Below, piece after piece: positions 19,510 to 32,531 of a DNA stretch of 44,974 bases. Positions within the stretch are counted from its first letter, which is position 1; each line of letters opens with the position of its first letter. The DNA comes from Chromera velia (Eukaryota > Sar > Chromeraceae): the NCBI GenBank assembly GCA_018398765.1, contig JAHBMJ010005962.1, forward strand, positions 6,271 to 51,244. Direction: 5' to 3'. The position numbers were made by a program, and so were the translations under genes. Below the pieces are notes generated by a model that saw only the letters and a program-made list of their open reading frames with translations, did not search any database and was not told the origin of the DNA.

Positions 19510-22500
19510 TTATCCAAACCCAGCGGGCCCGTTGCTATCCTCCCCTTCAAGCCCAAACGCTGCGGCCACTGCATCGTACGACGGACTCCCCGGCCGTGCA
19601 GCAAAATGTTCCCCTTCTTCTTCCCCTGTGGGCTCTTCCTCCTCCCTCTCTCTCGTCATAGGAACTGCTCCTTCCAAGGCAGTGTGTCCTCCCTCTGCAA
19701 TTCTGCTGCTAGTGGGGTCTGCAGAAGCATGTGGAAGAGGAGCGAGTCCAACCTCGAAATTCCCAAACGCCTCTCCGGATGGATCGGCCCCTATCCTTGT
19801 TTGCTGCTGACTGTTGAAGGATGATGATGGGGCGTGTCCAGTTGGAATGTCTGGGGATACCCCCGCTTCTGCATGCACCCCTGGCACCATCCCAGCTTGT
19901 GTGGGCACCCCTGTCGCCATCATCCCGTCACTGGGATACCTCAGGTGACCTGACGGCTCAGAAGGGAAAACACCCAGCAAATCAGACTCAAAAGAAGTCC
20001 CCCCTTGCCCCTCCATGCCCCCTGGTCCTGCAGGTACAGGGGGCCCTGGGGGTGCTTGAGGTTGTTCGACTGAAGCCGGGAAGTGAGAATGAGAGGGGGC
20101 GGCAGTTGCCTGCGGTCCCGAAAAGCCGGTTTGCGGCACTCCGCTGTGTGAATCTTCACGAGGATATTCCTGAGTGCTGGGAAATCCGTAGGGGTCAACA
20201 GGGGGTTGGGTAGGTTGGAAGGGGGCGGCGCCAAACGGAGGTTCTGAGGGTCCGGGGCCATGGGGAGGGGTGGGGTCGGCATAGAGACCCTGAGGGTTAG
20301 GAGTTATGGATTGGGGGGGGGGGCTTTGCATTGTCTTGTGTTGGATGGGGAAGGACGGAGGGACATCCTGCGGTACAACTGGTGGAACGGGAGGGGTAAC
20401 AGGCATTTGTGTTTGTGTCATATGCGGCGTCGGGGGACTGACGGAAAAGGGGGCCGATTGCGGCGGCGGGCTTCCAGAGAAAGGTGGGCATTGCGGCGGC
20501 GGGAATGCAGAGGACGAAAAGGCCTCTGCTGCGTTCTGCGGGGGGAAAGTTTCGGACGTGGGCGTTGCAGGAGGAGACGGACGAGAAGGCGGGATGGGGG
20601 GCGGGGCAGCGGCTGATGCCCCAAAAGGGTCGGACAGGGGTGCAGAAGTAGGGGGTGGCGGCGGGGGAGAGGGGCCGTCTCTTCGTGCTGCTGGAGGGGG
20701 TGGAGGCGGTGGTGAGATTCGGGTGGGCCCTCCAGACAGAGGATTGGACATGGATGTGGGTTGAAATGGCGCCGCCACAGCTACAGCCCCCCGCTCTTGT
20801 GCGATCTCTTGTGCCTTCTTCTGTTGATGAGGGACAGCTACTGACGGAAGGAATTTGGGTCGGCTGGGTGTGATGGTGTCCGACTGTCCTGTTGTACTGG
20901 CGATAGGCTGAAAGGTCAAAGGTGATGGGACGTTCGACAGAAGATCTTCTTTTCCGTGATGAAGTCCCGCGGACCTCTCACCACCTCCCCCGTCTCCCAC
21001 ACAGACCAGGAGCGGATTTGTGAACACAAACACACGACCTTCTGCAAGGTGCGAAGGGTCTGTAGAGGAACGTAGGGCCTGTCCCCCGGAGGCTGCGGCC
21101 CCATGCCCGTGGGCTGGCACACCTCCCTCTCTGTGTCGTTTGAGAATCTCTAACCTGATTTTGTTGAGGTCAAATACCCCGGGGCTAACGAACGTCGCTT
21201 CGAGATCGCAACTTGCGGCGGCGCCCGGTTGGAGGTCCCGGAGAAGCACTGCTGTCTCCCCAGTCCAAAAGAATCCTCTCAAAAATCCCCCTGTAATGTC
21301 GTCAGGGGTGATCGGACCGTCGTCCGTCACCCCTGACAAAGCCGCCTGGGCGATTGAGAGGTCTCTTGACGCGCTTCCGTTGTCGGCTGCCACGAGGACA
21401 TCGACTGTGTCTGCGTCTGACAAGTTCCTGACGCACACCTTGACACTCACTGAGGGCAGGCTCTCTGCTGTCCACTGAATGGAATAGGCCTCTGGAATAG
21501 CAGACATTTGGAGGGGGCACTTGGTTATGGATGGGGTCAGGGGAACCTGCAAAAAGACGCGTGAAGAGCACAAAGTGGTGTGTGCCCGTAAAGCTTCCTC
21601 AGAAGCTGTAGATGTCCCCTTGAGAGCTGAAAAAGCGTTGTCATGCGGGTAGACCGACGTTTAACAGAAAGAAAGACAGGCTATCAGTTAGGCAAAATGA
21701 AAAAACAAACAAACAAACAAACACTAAGGGGAGGAATCCGCCAAGGACGAACGAAAGCGAACTCTCGACGCGACGCATCTTTCCTCCCTCAATCCCCAAC
21801 TGTCTGATTGAAGCAAGTCGCTCAACACACCCACTGACTCACTTTGAATTCAAACACCTCCCCTGACTTCATCCTCTCCTCGCACCTCCAGGGGACAACC
21901 ACATCCAGGTGAGCGAGGTCGGGTGTCTCGACTCCCGGACTGCAGAAGTCACTTCTTTCACATTCAGTGGAAAGCAGACTGACGGACACACGGAGATAGA
22001 CAGATAATGCGGTAAGAACAGCTAGAGAAGCAAAAGAAGCAGACAGAAAGGAACTGAGAAAGAAACATGGTAAGGGAAGTGGCATTTAGGGGGTCGCTCA
22101 AAACTTACATACAGGGAGAGCCGAAGGAAATAATGAGGAACGGCCATACCAGATTGACTTTTTCCTAAAAGAAAGGCCAGGCGGCAAACTTGACTTTGCT
22201 TGCACCGACTCCAGGGCTCGAGGAAACGAATTTGATCACACAAAACGATTTCTGCAGCACACCCACATCATCAGACAAGAAACCCCAACCACAGGGTCAG
22301 TATGCAAAACCAGACATCCCACCGACCTCTTTGTCTCTGCTTCTCCCCTCTGGTGTTGTTCCTGAAGTTTCTGCTGCATGGCCGAAGACCGAGCTAAAAT
22401 CGGGTCCAGGGCATCACTTTCTGGCTGATAGTCCAACCGGGCCTTTCGGCGTCTCTCCCGGGCCTCCGCCTCCCTCGTTGAGTGCCCCAGCCGACAGGCT

Positions 22501-23320
22501 CTGACCACCTGGCGACGCCACACACCCGCTGGCGGCGCCACAGCCTCGAGGCACCCCGCCCCAATGTCCTTCACCAGGGCGTGGGGTTTGAAGTCTTTCG
22601 GTACAGCATGGTGGGAGTAGTCAGTCGGGAGGGGGACCGACTGCCCCTCTAGCGTGTCTGCACCGCCATACTCACTGGCAAGGCCGCCAACACCGGCGGC
22701 CGCTGCAGCAGCCACCTGGCCGTTTCCAATGTTCGGCTTCGGAGGACCGGACGGATGGCGGAAGAGGAAAACAATTCTCCGTGCCTGTGAAGGAAATAGC
22801 TCAGCAGTCAGGTCACTGCCCCCCCTCCCTGCCTGACGGAACGGAACGATCGTCTCCCTCTGCCCCCCCAAAATTCCAAATGGCGGGGGGACTGTGCGAT
22901 TTGGGTCTCCGTCTCCGTTCGCCCCTCCCAAACCACAAGGAGACGAGGAAGAGAAAGAAGCAGGAGAACGCCCACTTGCCCCCCCACACTCCTTCGGAAG
23001 GCCGAGGCAAAGGACGTGGTCGCTCACGTTCTCGACTGTGCAGCTCAGAAGGAAGGAATTCTCATCCTTCACAGAGGGACGCTGCAGACACAGAGAAAGG
23101 CCAGGATTCCTCACTTATCCATCCATCCTTTATTCCGCTGCACCCGCAACCCCCCCACTGTCCCAACCCACACACACCACAACCCACCACGTGAGGAGCA
23201 GCGGAAGAACTTGGAAAAGAACAAAATGAGATTCACTGAGGGCCCTTTCAAACACATCCCGAAACACACCAACAGACAGACTCTATGGTTCTTTCTTCTT
23301 TTTCTTCTCTTTGTGGACAC

Positions 23321-23357
<37 letters not shown>

Positions 23358-26300
23358 ACGATCATCACATCCCGCATCCACAAGGAGGGCCGAACGAGCA
23401 CGGCCCTCTCCATGCAGATCCATTTGCGGCCCCTCCTCTCCTCCCCTCTGCCACCCGACCCACGACTCTCCCCTGCCCCCCACCCTACACGAGCACTTTC
23501 AGATTCACTCGCACTCGGTGCAATCGTCACACGCCCTCCCAACCCCGCAGCAGCAGATGCTTGCGCCTCCTTGTCTCCAGCCGCTCCATGAGGAAGCGGC
23601 AGCCGTGAATTTGGTTGTGCCGCTAGGCCTGCAAAGGGAAGGGAGAGCGGGGTGACCCCGTTCGGCTTCCCTTGCTCCGCCTTTTCCCTCTCTCTGGCAG
23701 CCAGGTTTTGAAGGTCGGGGGAGGAGGGCATCGCGATGTTGATTCCTCTCACATGACCAGAAGGACCCGCTGAGGCTGGTGCAGGGGCAAGACTAGGGTC
23801 TGAGTGCGAGGGGTGGATCTTCGCGGGAGGGGGGCTGTCCTGGGACCGTTCACGCTCAGATGGCTGTACAGCCTCCGCACAGAGACACACCCGTACGCGC
23901 TGCAACCCCGCAACAGGGCAATGGAGGAGGGCAGGAATGCGGAGAGTTGCCCCTGGAGGCAGAGGGGACTTGCAGACAATCAAATGGGAATCTTGCGGCG
24001 TCGCATCGACCGACACACCGCCTGTCCCGGGTTTGGGCGCAGAGGAGGCATGCGTCTGCTGTGCTTGTGGGGGGAAGACCCAGCAGTCCGCAGGGGAGGC
24101 GCAGAGACTCAGTTCAGAAATGACAAGGCGATCCGAGTCATTCGAAACCACTAGAGAGACTTGTCGGGTCTCCCCTGCCAACAAAGCTGTCTCCCCCACT
24201 GCCGCACGTCCACTACCCGCCGCATCTGCTGCCCTCATTGCAACAGCTGCCTCATCCTCCGGCCACCCCTCTACTCGTAAAGAACAACGAGGGACGGCGG
24301 AAGAGACATGGAGACGGAGACGCATATCAGGAGCGTGTGTGCCGTCTCCAGGACACGGGTCGGGAGGGAGCGGTTGGGTCACTGGCGGGTGGGGGTTTAA
24401 TGGAGCGGCCATAACTGCGGCTGCTTTTGCCGCCCCTTTCCGTCTCTTCCTTCTCCTCCCAAGCGGTCGAAATTCATGCCTGACCTCTAGAGACCCAAAA
24501 AGAGACCAGGCGACGCCGCGAATGCGAAGCGCACCCTCACGCAAAGGCAACGCAACGAGTGTCACATCCAGAGACGAGAGGGGACCAATGGTAAGGCTCT
24601 TTCCAGGTAAAAGGAGCGAATCTCCCCCGACCTCCACCTCTTCCCCCTGGTTTCCGGTGACACGACGGAAGAGTCCCGCAGCGTCACTGCTCTCATCGAG
24701 GGTCGCACGTGAAAGTTCGGCAACGTCAACAGACAATCGCACACCCCCCGAAACCCCCGGCTCTAAGCTCTTCAGTACAAAGTCCGCTGCGTGCATCTCT
24801 CTGTTACTTCGCGTGAAAATTTTCTCTGCAGGTACTCCCTCCCCCCCCACCCCCGTTGTCTCAAAATGAGCCAATAAACGCAGGTCCTCTAGATGCAGTG
24901 GTACTTGCAAAGGGTTCACTAACCGAATCACAACAGACACAGGACTACCCACAGCAACCTGCCTGCTCAATTCTTCAAAAGCCGACAGCCCCGCTCTCTC
25001 CTCATCTGTCTCCTCTTCCCCCGGCAATACGGCATTTGCCCCCTTGAATCTAGAGGCCGTGGAGGAATCTGCATGGAGGTGCACCGGCAAAAGATCGGAC
25101 GGTCCCTTCCCTCCCAGCCGGGAGGAGTAACGAAGAGACAGCCAAGCTAGCTCGGCAGCGTCTTCTTTGCCTACAGAAATGCCCATCTGGCGCGCCATGG
25201 TAATAAAACTCTCGGGCGAAACGGAGGACAGAGATGTTCTTCTCTTTTGCACCTCCTCCATCAATAGGGAGGCAGACTCTCCCCCCTCCCCAACTGCTCC
25301 ACGGTCGCCCTCAAGCAGCACCGTCACAGAGCTGTTTGCACACAAGAAAGGACACAGAAGACAAGCAATGCAGGCAGGTGCATGAATACAAAACGACAGT
25401 GCACTGAACGGCACAAGAGAGAGGGACGGAAAAGCAACAGCGAGATCTGCTGCCCCTTAAGAGTCGGTGATCTCGCTCTCTCGAATTCGATCGAGTTCTT
25501 TCTTCCCTTTTGGCGGTTTCGACGGAACCTCGCAACAGGTTTTGAAAAGACTAGACGTCGAGAAAAGAAGACGAAAACAGAGAAACCATGCATCCTTTTC
25601 CTCTTCTTCATCCAAAACAAGGGGTAGAAAGGTCATGCATCGCCGCATCGCAGGAAAAGCTCAACAGATTATCAAACCGCCATGAAAAAGAGAGACTTCT
25701 CTTCTTTTCGTCGCATGACTGCCTGCCTGCCTGCCTGCCTGACTAATTAACAGACTGACTGACTGAGGCACTAAGCGTCTCCTTGAGTCTCGACACGCCA
25801 CGAAGGGAACCTCGACGTCCAGACACACCCGCACAGCACCTGCTGCCGCAGCCGCTCCCCACAAAAAGGCCTCTGCATCAGCCTCGTCAGGATCGCCCCC
25901 CTCCCCTCCCGCCTCCACAGATGACGTGACAGTTTTCATGTGATTAATCAATTTCTGTGCCTCTCGCTTTACAAAAGTCTTCAGTACATACTCAAGCTCA
26001 CGGACGTATTGAGCCTCTCGGTCCTTTCCGATGCGCCGCCGCTGTCCCGTGTTGGGCCCCGCCAGGGTCCACAAATCGGCCCCGGAGGATCGGAACAGCG
26101 CTTCGGTTTTGGCGTCGCCCACTTCCGTTGAGGACCCCTGTCTCTGCGGCGACGCCGCCGCCACTGCTGCTGCGGCAGCTGAAGGAGAGGCCGCCTCTAA
26201 TTCTGCCCCCCCCCCACCAAACTCCACCCCATCTATGACCGGCAGAGCTGCACCGTCTCTGGCCGCATCTACCCAGTGGGAGGCTGCAATGGCAGAGTAG

Positions 26301-29300
26301 TAGAAGGGCGCCTGGCTCTCTGCGATGGCCTTGAGGACCAACGCAAAGTGCCGAAGGGAGGCGGCCCAAGAGTCCAATTGGAAGTACTGCAGGAAGACGC
26401 AGGAAGGCGGGCAAGCAGGAGGTGAATTGCTGACGAAAGAAAGAAATGAAGACTCGAGTGCGAACGCTGAGGAAAAATAATTCAAACGCTATCTGCTGGG
26501 ATAAAGGTTATTGGGGCAGACAAGGAAGGGCTCAGGGCAGGGAACACAAAAGAATAACCCGGCGAAGCAACGGAAGTCCGAAAAAAAAAACTTTCCAAGT
26601 CAGACGTCTCACAACCAATAGCTCCCAGAAGAAGACGAAGAAGAGATGTTCTCAACGGACGTACAATTCGAGCCATTGCGAAGATGAGGTGATCGCACAC
26701 GAACAGCAGGGCCCCCTCCACGTCCCTTCCCGGCCCTGCCGACAGAGAAAGACCCAAAGCGCTCCCCTCCCTTGCCCCCTCTGCTCTCTGATTCTTTGCC
26801 TGAAGCTCCGATTCCAAAGGAGGCAACCCATGGAGGATCGGCTCTCTGCCAAACAGCGGAGGGTCCCAGTAGCCCGCAGTCACAGAACGGTAACACCGCA
26901 GGGCGAGCCTCTTGAAGGCTCGAGGGATGAAGGGAGACCCTGCTGTCATTGCGGCTGCAAGCATTGAGACAAAAGGGTGAACGTCATAAAGCAAGGGTCG
27001 CAGATAGAGTGAAGTGCAAGGACGTGTCCTTCAAAATCACAGGAAGTGGGGCCCTGGAGGGGCGGAAACGAAAAAGAAATTGAAGCTGTTTATCGCTCAA
27101 CGAGAGAGAGATCGGGTCTTGAAAAGAGATCTCAAATCTTCCCACCCACCCACCCCCCCACCTGTCTTGTTGAAAGAGTGCCCTGCCAGCACGGAGTGAA
27201 AGGCAGACCGGCGCACCCAACCAGCCCCCCACGACGACGCGCTCCCTCCCCCGTCTGCCCCCAATCCGGTTGGGGACACAGAGGCCGTCCTGCTGTCCTG
27301 AGCGAACACTGAGGCTCTCGCATACGCGTGGGCCATCTGTTCGGATATCAAGGCGGATCTGAGGGTGGAGAAGAAACTCGGGGAGAACTGAGGAAGCTGT
27401 TGGGCTTCCCCCCCCTGTTGCTGCTGTTGTGCCTGCTGGTTGCTGTTTGCCTCTGCCGACTGCGACACCATCGGAACAGGCACATCTATGACGATGTCTG
27501 TGGTCCCGTGTAACAGCTTCACGGGGTCAGACGAGAACGGGTCCCCAATCACGGCCAGGAGGCGGAACCCGAGGAGAGACGCCCGCAGAGCCTGTCGAGG
27601 TAAACCGGCCTGAGAAGTGCAGGGAAAGTGAGAAGGCAGAGTGGAGGGTGGCGTTCGCGGAGACAGGTGGGAGGAATGCAGAGGCAATCCACCGAAGACA
27701 GATGACCTCAAAAGAGTAATCACAACAAAAGCCGAAGGAAAAGGGGTGAATAAAGGAATTCAGGAGAGAGTGCACTGAAAGAAAAAGAAGCAAGGCAGGA
27801 GGACAAAATAAAAGTCTCCTCCTCACCTTCTTGAATCCTGACACTGCCTGTTCCACGATCGGTTCTGCCTCCCTTCTCTGCTGTGTGCTGCCTGACAGAG
27901 CCAGGCTCAGTGCCCACATCTCAGACGCAGCTGCCCAGTGTGCGAGGGCCCTATCGTGTTTGAAGTCTGCAGCCGCGGCCTTGTAGAGGGAGGCCGAACG
28001 GTCGTAGAGCCTCAGGAGAAAGCAGAGGTCCGCCAGCGCACGCTGTTGCAACTCCACAGAAGCCGTCTGGCAGAAGGGAAAAGAAAAAGGGCACAAAACG
28101 AATTTGTTCTCTTCCTCCAGCAAATTCAGACATTGACACAGCAGAAGCGACAAGAAAAAATTAGGCGGGGAGACTGCTAGAGAGCCGAATCCGTATACGA
28201 AGAGATATTTACAGAAGAGAGACTACGCCAATACAGACGGGCCGATCCTCTTTTCTTCCCCTTTCTTCTCTCCCCGCACAGTCTGCCAAGCAAAGGCTCA
28301 GCGGCAACGGGACGCCACCAGAACCCCAACCAACACCGACCCGTGCACCTCCCCCCCCCGCACACACACCCTCTCACTCACCGTATAAACAGGTGCCCCC
28401 GATCCATTCCGCCCTGCCTGACCAGACCCCGCACCGCCAGCCCCAGAGGACCCTCCAGGCGGCTGGCTGTTGCCTCCTGCCCATGCTGCAGCCGCAGCGT
28501 CGATCCCTGACCCGACAACTGAAGACAAAATTGCAGACGTCTCACTCCCTCCTGCTGCATTCCCAGCTCCTCCCTCTCCCCCCTGTCCCCCCGGTCCCTT
28601 CCGCCCCCTTCCAAGCAGATACCGTATTTGATTTCGCAGCCCCTTCCGAGCCTGTGCTACTTTTTCATCCAGTGATCGGACTTTCTTTTCCATCCAAGGA
28701 ATAACGGTTTTAGACACCATTTCCTGTACAGCGGCTGAGAGAAGGGTGAGGTCCTCCAGACGCAGGGAAGAGGCGAAGGAAGGATGCCACGGGCCGGGTA
28801 GGCGTTGTTGCATTCGTGCGGGTGCGGAATAACGGGAAAATTTTGGGAGATACCGATCTGCAAAGAAAGATCTTATGGAAGCCTCACCCCCCTCTGCTGG
28901 AGTGCCAGGCGGCGGTGCTGGTCGCGAGAGTTTTAGAAGAAGACAGCTGGAGGGGGGGAATGTGTTTCTCATTTGTTGGAGAAGAGACTGCAGTTGAGCG
29001 TCTGTAACCTGGGGCATGCTTACGTTGTCGTGATACAGACAGAAGAGACGGGCAGGGGCGGCATCTAGGAGACCTTTTCGGCAGTCTGCTGGAAGGAATG
29101 AGGGGTGCATCAGTTGTTCGAATAACTCGGATGGAGACGGAGGGGGGCTTTGGGGAGGTGCGTCTCCTCCTCCCTCACCCTCTGGTTGTTGAAAGAGGCC
29201 AAGAGCTTCGGCACTTGAGACCACCAGAAGGGTGGCCGTGGGTTGACTGAGGGAGTCATAGGGCTGCAGGCATCAGCGAGAGAAACAGTAGAACCAACAC

Positions 29301-30410
29301 GCGACAAAGATGAGATGCGTGCAACAGGAGAGGATGAGAAAGACAAGCACACTTTGAGACGCAAGCTGCATCGAAGCAACGAAAAGAGCGACAGGGAAGA
29401 GAGAAGAGGTAAGGACGACCACCGCTGCAACAAAAACAGGCGAAACGAAGAACGAAATGGAACTCAAGGAACAGAGAGAGGGAACAACACACTTCGAGAT
29501 GGCATATCCAGGACACACAAGTGACACACACAGTTTGTTGGTCAGATTACACCCCCACACGTTAACTCCTGCTGTGACTTTTCCCCCCTTCCCACTCCCA
29601 CCTGGAAGCACAGAGACCGGCTCAGTGTGTCAAGATAGTTATCAAACCAGGGGAAGGGGGGCACGGGCACCAGGCCTCCGGGGGCCTTCGTCTCGTCATA
29701 AGAGGCCTCACAGAGTTCCACACTCTGCTTGAAAGATTCACACAGACACACAGACATGAAGGCAGATAGATGGACACATAAGCAGACAGACATAAGGACA
29801 GAAAAAGAAGCACCAGGAGGGACTCAGGGGACCGGAGACAATGCAGCCTTTTCGGCACGAGGAACAGGAGTCGATCCTCAACCATGGAGACTCTCCCACG
29901 AACCCAAAATAAAAAGGAAAGAGGAGGACCTCCAGATCCTCAAACACGCAGACACACAGAGGAGGCGGGCCACTCCATCCACCCGCCTCGCATCCCGTCT
30001 CCTCTTCCTGCCCTTCTCACCTGTGCCATTGTGCACTCTGAGGCATACGCTGAGGGGGGCCCATCGCACTCCTCTGAGTCCACAAACCTCACTTGGAAGC
30101 AGGAGGACTGGACGGACTTCTCCAAGACCCTGTACGTCACCGTGCCCGCAGAGAACTCTGCATTCAGACTGCTCCGAGGCACTCCCCTCATGTACCCCCC
30201 TCCGATAAAGCCCCGTCTCCCCACACCCCCACTGTTCCCAGGGGAAGAACTCCGGGAGAAGGGCTGGAGAAGGTCCGAGAATGTCATGCCATTCGAACGG
30301 AGCAGTGCGGTCTTGGCAGTGTCGCTTGCGATCACCACCACGAGTGGACACCAGGTGCGGTGCACCCATTCGGCGAAAGCGTCTCGGTCTTTGTTGATGT
30401 CAATCAGCAT
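19510..30410 (-). CDS. TRAPPC8: TRAPPC8/Trs85 homologue (TRAPPIII tethering complex subunit) with a long Pro-rich tail
   Basis: Eleven minus-strand exons join with consistent phase: 30021-30410, 29602-29724, 28382-29263, 27827-28066, 27162-27609, 26665-26954, 25797-26386, ~23489-25331, 22327-23081, 21843-21939, 19510-21546, giving about 2560 residues. TRAPPC8 (Trs85) belongs to TRAPPIII, which activates Rab1/Ypt1 in ER-Golgi and autophagy traffic. Matching segments are the N-terminus (NGMTFSDLLQPFSR, FPWFDNYLDTL), the Trs85 core (VIPWMEKKVRSLDEKVAQAR, GLRNQIRYL), the helical solenoid (LYDRSASLYKAAAADFKHDRA, AFKRLALRCYRSV) and C-terminal Ig-like segments (VSVVIRLVNPLQVPLHLEDL, LDVVVPWRCEERM). 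Human TRAPPC8 has 1435 residues; the excess comes from low-complexity insertions and a ~450-residue Pro-rich disordered tail in the last exon. The end of exon 8 is the least certain junction (two phase-0 donors). It is divergent from the isovaleryl-CoA dehydrogenase gene. Confidence 0.85.
23324..23354. repeat. (GA)n microsatellite
   Basis: A GA run of about 30 bases within the intron between exons 8 and 9 of the TRAPPC8 gene. Confidence 0.9.
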
Positions 30411-31047
30411 GGTGTGTATTTTATTCCAGCAGGTTAATCAACCTGTTGAAAACAACGTGTTTTCTTGTCCACCTCTCTACAAAAACTTCCGCTGGACATG
30501 CAGCACATGCCTGCCTGAGGGCAGGCAGGAAGAACTTTCTAGAGGGATGAGACCGAAACCCGCTCTTGTTCAGTCTGTCTCTGAAAAAAAACTGGACTCT
30601 CCCCTGCTCACTATTCAGAGCAGCCAATCTGCGTGTGCCTGTGCGACTTAAACTGATGATTGTGTGTACTGGCGCGAGCCCGACTCAGCACTGAAGGGCT
30701 TCCTCTTACTGGTCTCTCCTGCACTGATTTAGATCAAGCAGAAGATACCTTTCCGCACTTGAAGGGACCGTCATCGCTTGGCCCAGTCAGGCCAGAAAAG
30801 AAATGAAGGCATGTCGGGGATTGCCGGGGCCCTTTGCATGACTGCCGTCCATAATCGGCTTCAAAATCGTTTTCGATTTCCTTTTCTTGTAGTTAGCCAT
30901 AGTTGGCCTCTTCACTTCCAGCCTGCATGCATCAGCCTGGCCATTTGGCAAGCACTTTTCATCTCTGACCTGGTCAAAAGGCGATCTGGTTTGTGGGTGA
31001 ATATTGTCTTTCACTCCTTGTCGTGTTGCTTTACCGTTTCAAAGAAG
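30411..31047. promoter_or_regulatory. Divergent promoter region, TRAPPC8 / isovaleryl-CoA dehydrogenase
   Basis: The 637 bp between the two start codons must carry both 5' untranslated regions and promoters. I see no CpG-dense core like those at 6660, 17136 and 41055. A short hairpin-forming inverted repeat (GCCTGCCTGAGGGCAGGC) sits near 30508. The rest is unremarkable. Confidence 0.4.
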
Positions 31048-32356
31048 ATGTTGCGTGCAGTTCGTTCCTCCGCTCGGCAAATCGGCCGGGGAGCTTCTGG
31101 GTTCAGATCCTTGAGGCCTTTCTCATCTTTTGGACCCTCCTTCTTGCATTGTGAGCATCTGCTCACAGATGATCAGAAACAGGTGAGTGAAGCAGGATCG
31201 ACGTGTACGGATGCCACAGAATTCCATTTCCCGTCTCCGATCAGATTCCCGACCCGCCTCCGTGACGTCACCCCCACCCTCCTCTTCTGTGTTGTTTGTC
31301 CCTTTCCTGTCTGTATTGCAGTTGAAGGAACAAGTGCGGATGTTCGCAGAGAATGAATTGGCACCCATCGCAGAGGAAGTCGACAAAACCGACAAGTTCC
31401 CCAGGGTGGGTGCGGGTGCGGTGGTGTTCACGTGGCCGACCGGGCATGATGGGTTGTTTTCGCAGTGAAGGAAGAAAGGGATTTCCGTTCCTGGGAGTGC
31501 AAAACAGTGACATATGCATGCACTGGTGCTTCAGAACAGCGCCATCCCAAGTTGTTCCCGGCTCCACGGGTCCAGATGAAGAAACTCCACTCGTTTTCTT
31601 TCTCTCCGTGTCCGTGCCGTATCCCTTTTGTCCTGCGCCCCCTCTCCGGTTTCCTGTTCTTCTTGCTGCCCCTTTCTTCTGTCTTTCTTCAACACCCTTC
31701 TACCTCTCTCTGAGCATGAAATGCGGGAGAAGAGAGGCAAACAGAGTTGCGCGTGGATGACCCATCTCTCAAAGGGGCCAGGTCTCTGTGTATCCCGAGT
31801 GCCGTTCCCCAGTCCCCACCTCACAGATGGACACCCACACACTTGTGTGCAGCACCTGTGGCCCAAATTGGGAGAATTTGGCCTTCTGGGACCGACTGCT
31901 CCTGAGAAATATGGTGAGTCGGATCGAAGAAGAGGACTGTGTAGTCGCAGCATCATTCTTTACAAAGCCTCCGTTTCCGTTTGAGTGAGTTGGCCGTTTT
32001 TCCTTTTTAAGTTGGGTCCTCTGCCTGCTTGGCCGCCCCGCCCTAGTCTCCTCCTTGTGTTACTGTTGCCTCGCTGTCATCCTTTTTTCCTTTGCTGCGT
32101 TTTTCCTCATCCAGGCGGTCTCGGCCTGACTTACCTTGAGCACGCCTTCGTGATGGAGGAACTCTCTCGGGCTTCCGGGTCTGTGGCTCTGTCTTACGGG
32201 GCACACTCAAATCTCTGTGTGAATCAGGTGGGAGGGTGGGTGCACTCGGGCACATACGTACGCGTGCATTTATACGGGTCAATGAATCTTTGGGCGTGTC
32301 TTTGTATGTATGTATGTATGCATGCATGCATGTATGTGTGTGTGTTTGCGAGTGTA

Positions 32357-32389
<33 letters not shown>

Positions 32390-32492
32390 GTTTGCGAGTG
32401 TATGTGTGTGTGTATTTATGTATGTATGTATGTATGTATGTATGTATGTGTGTTTGCGAGTGTATCTGTGGAAATGTAAGTGTATGTGTTTG

Positions 32493-32531
<39 letters not shown>

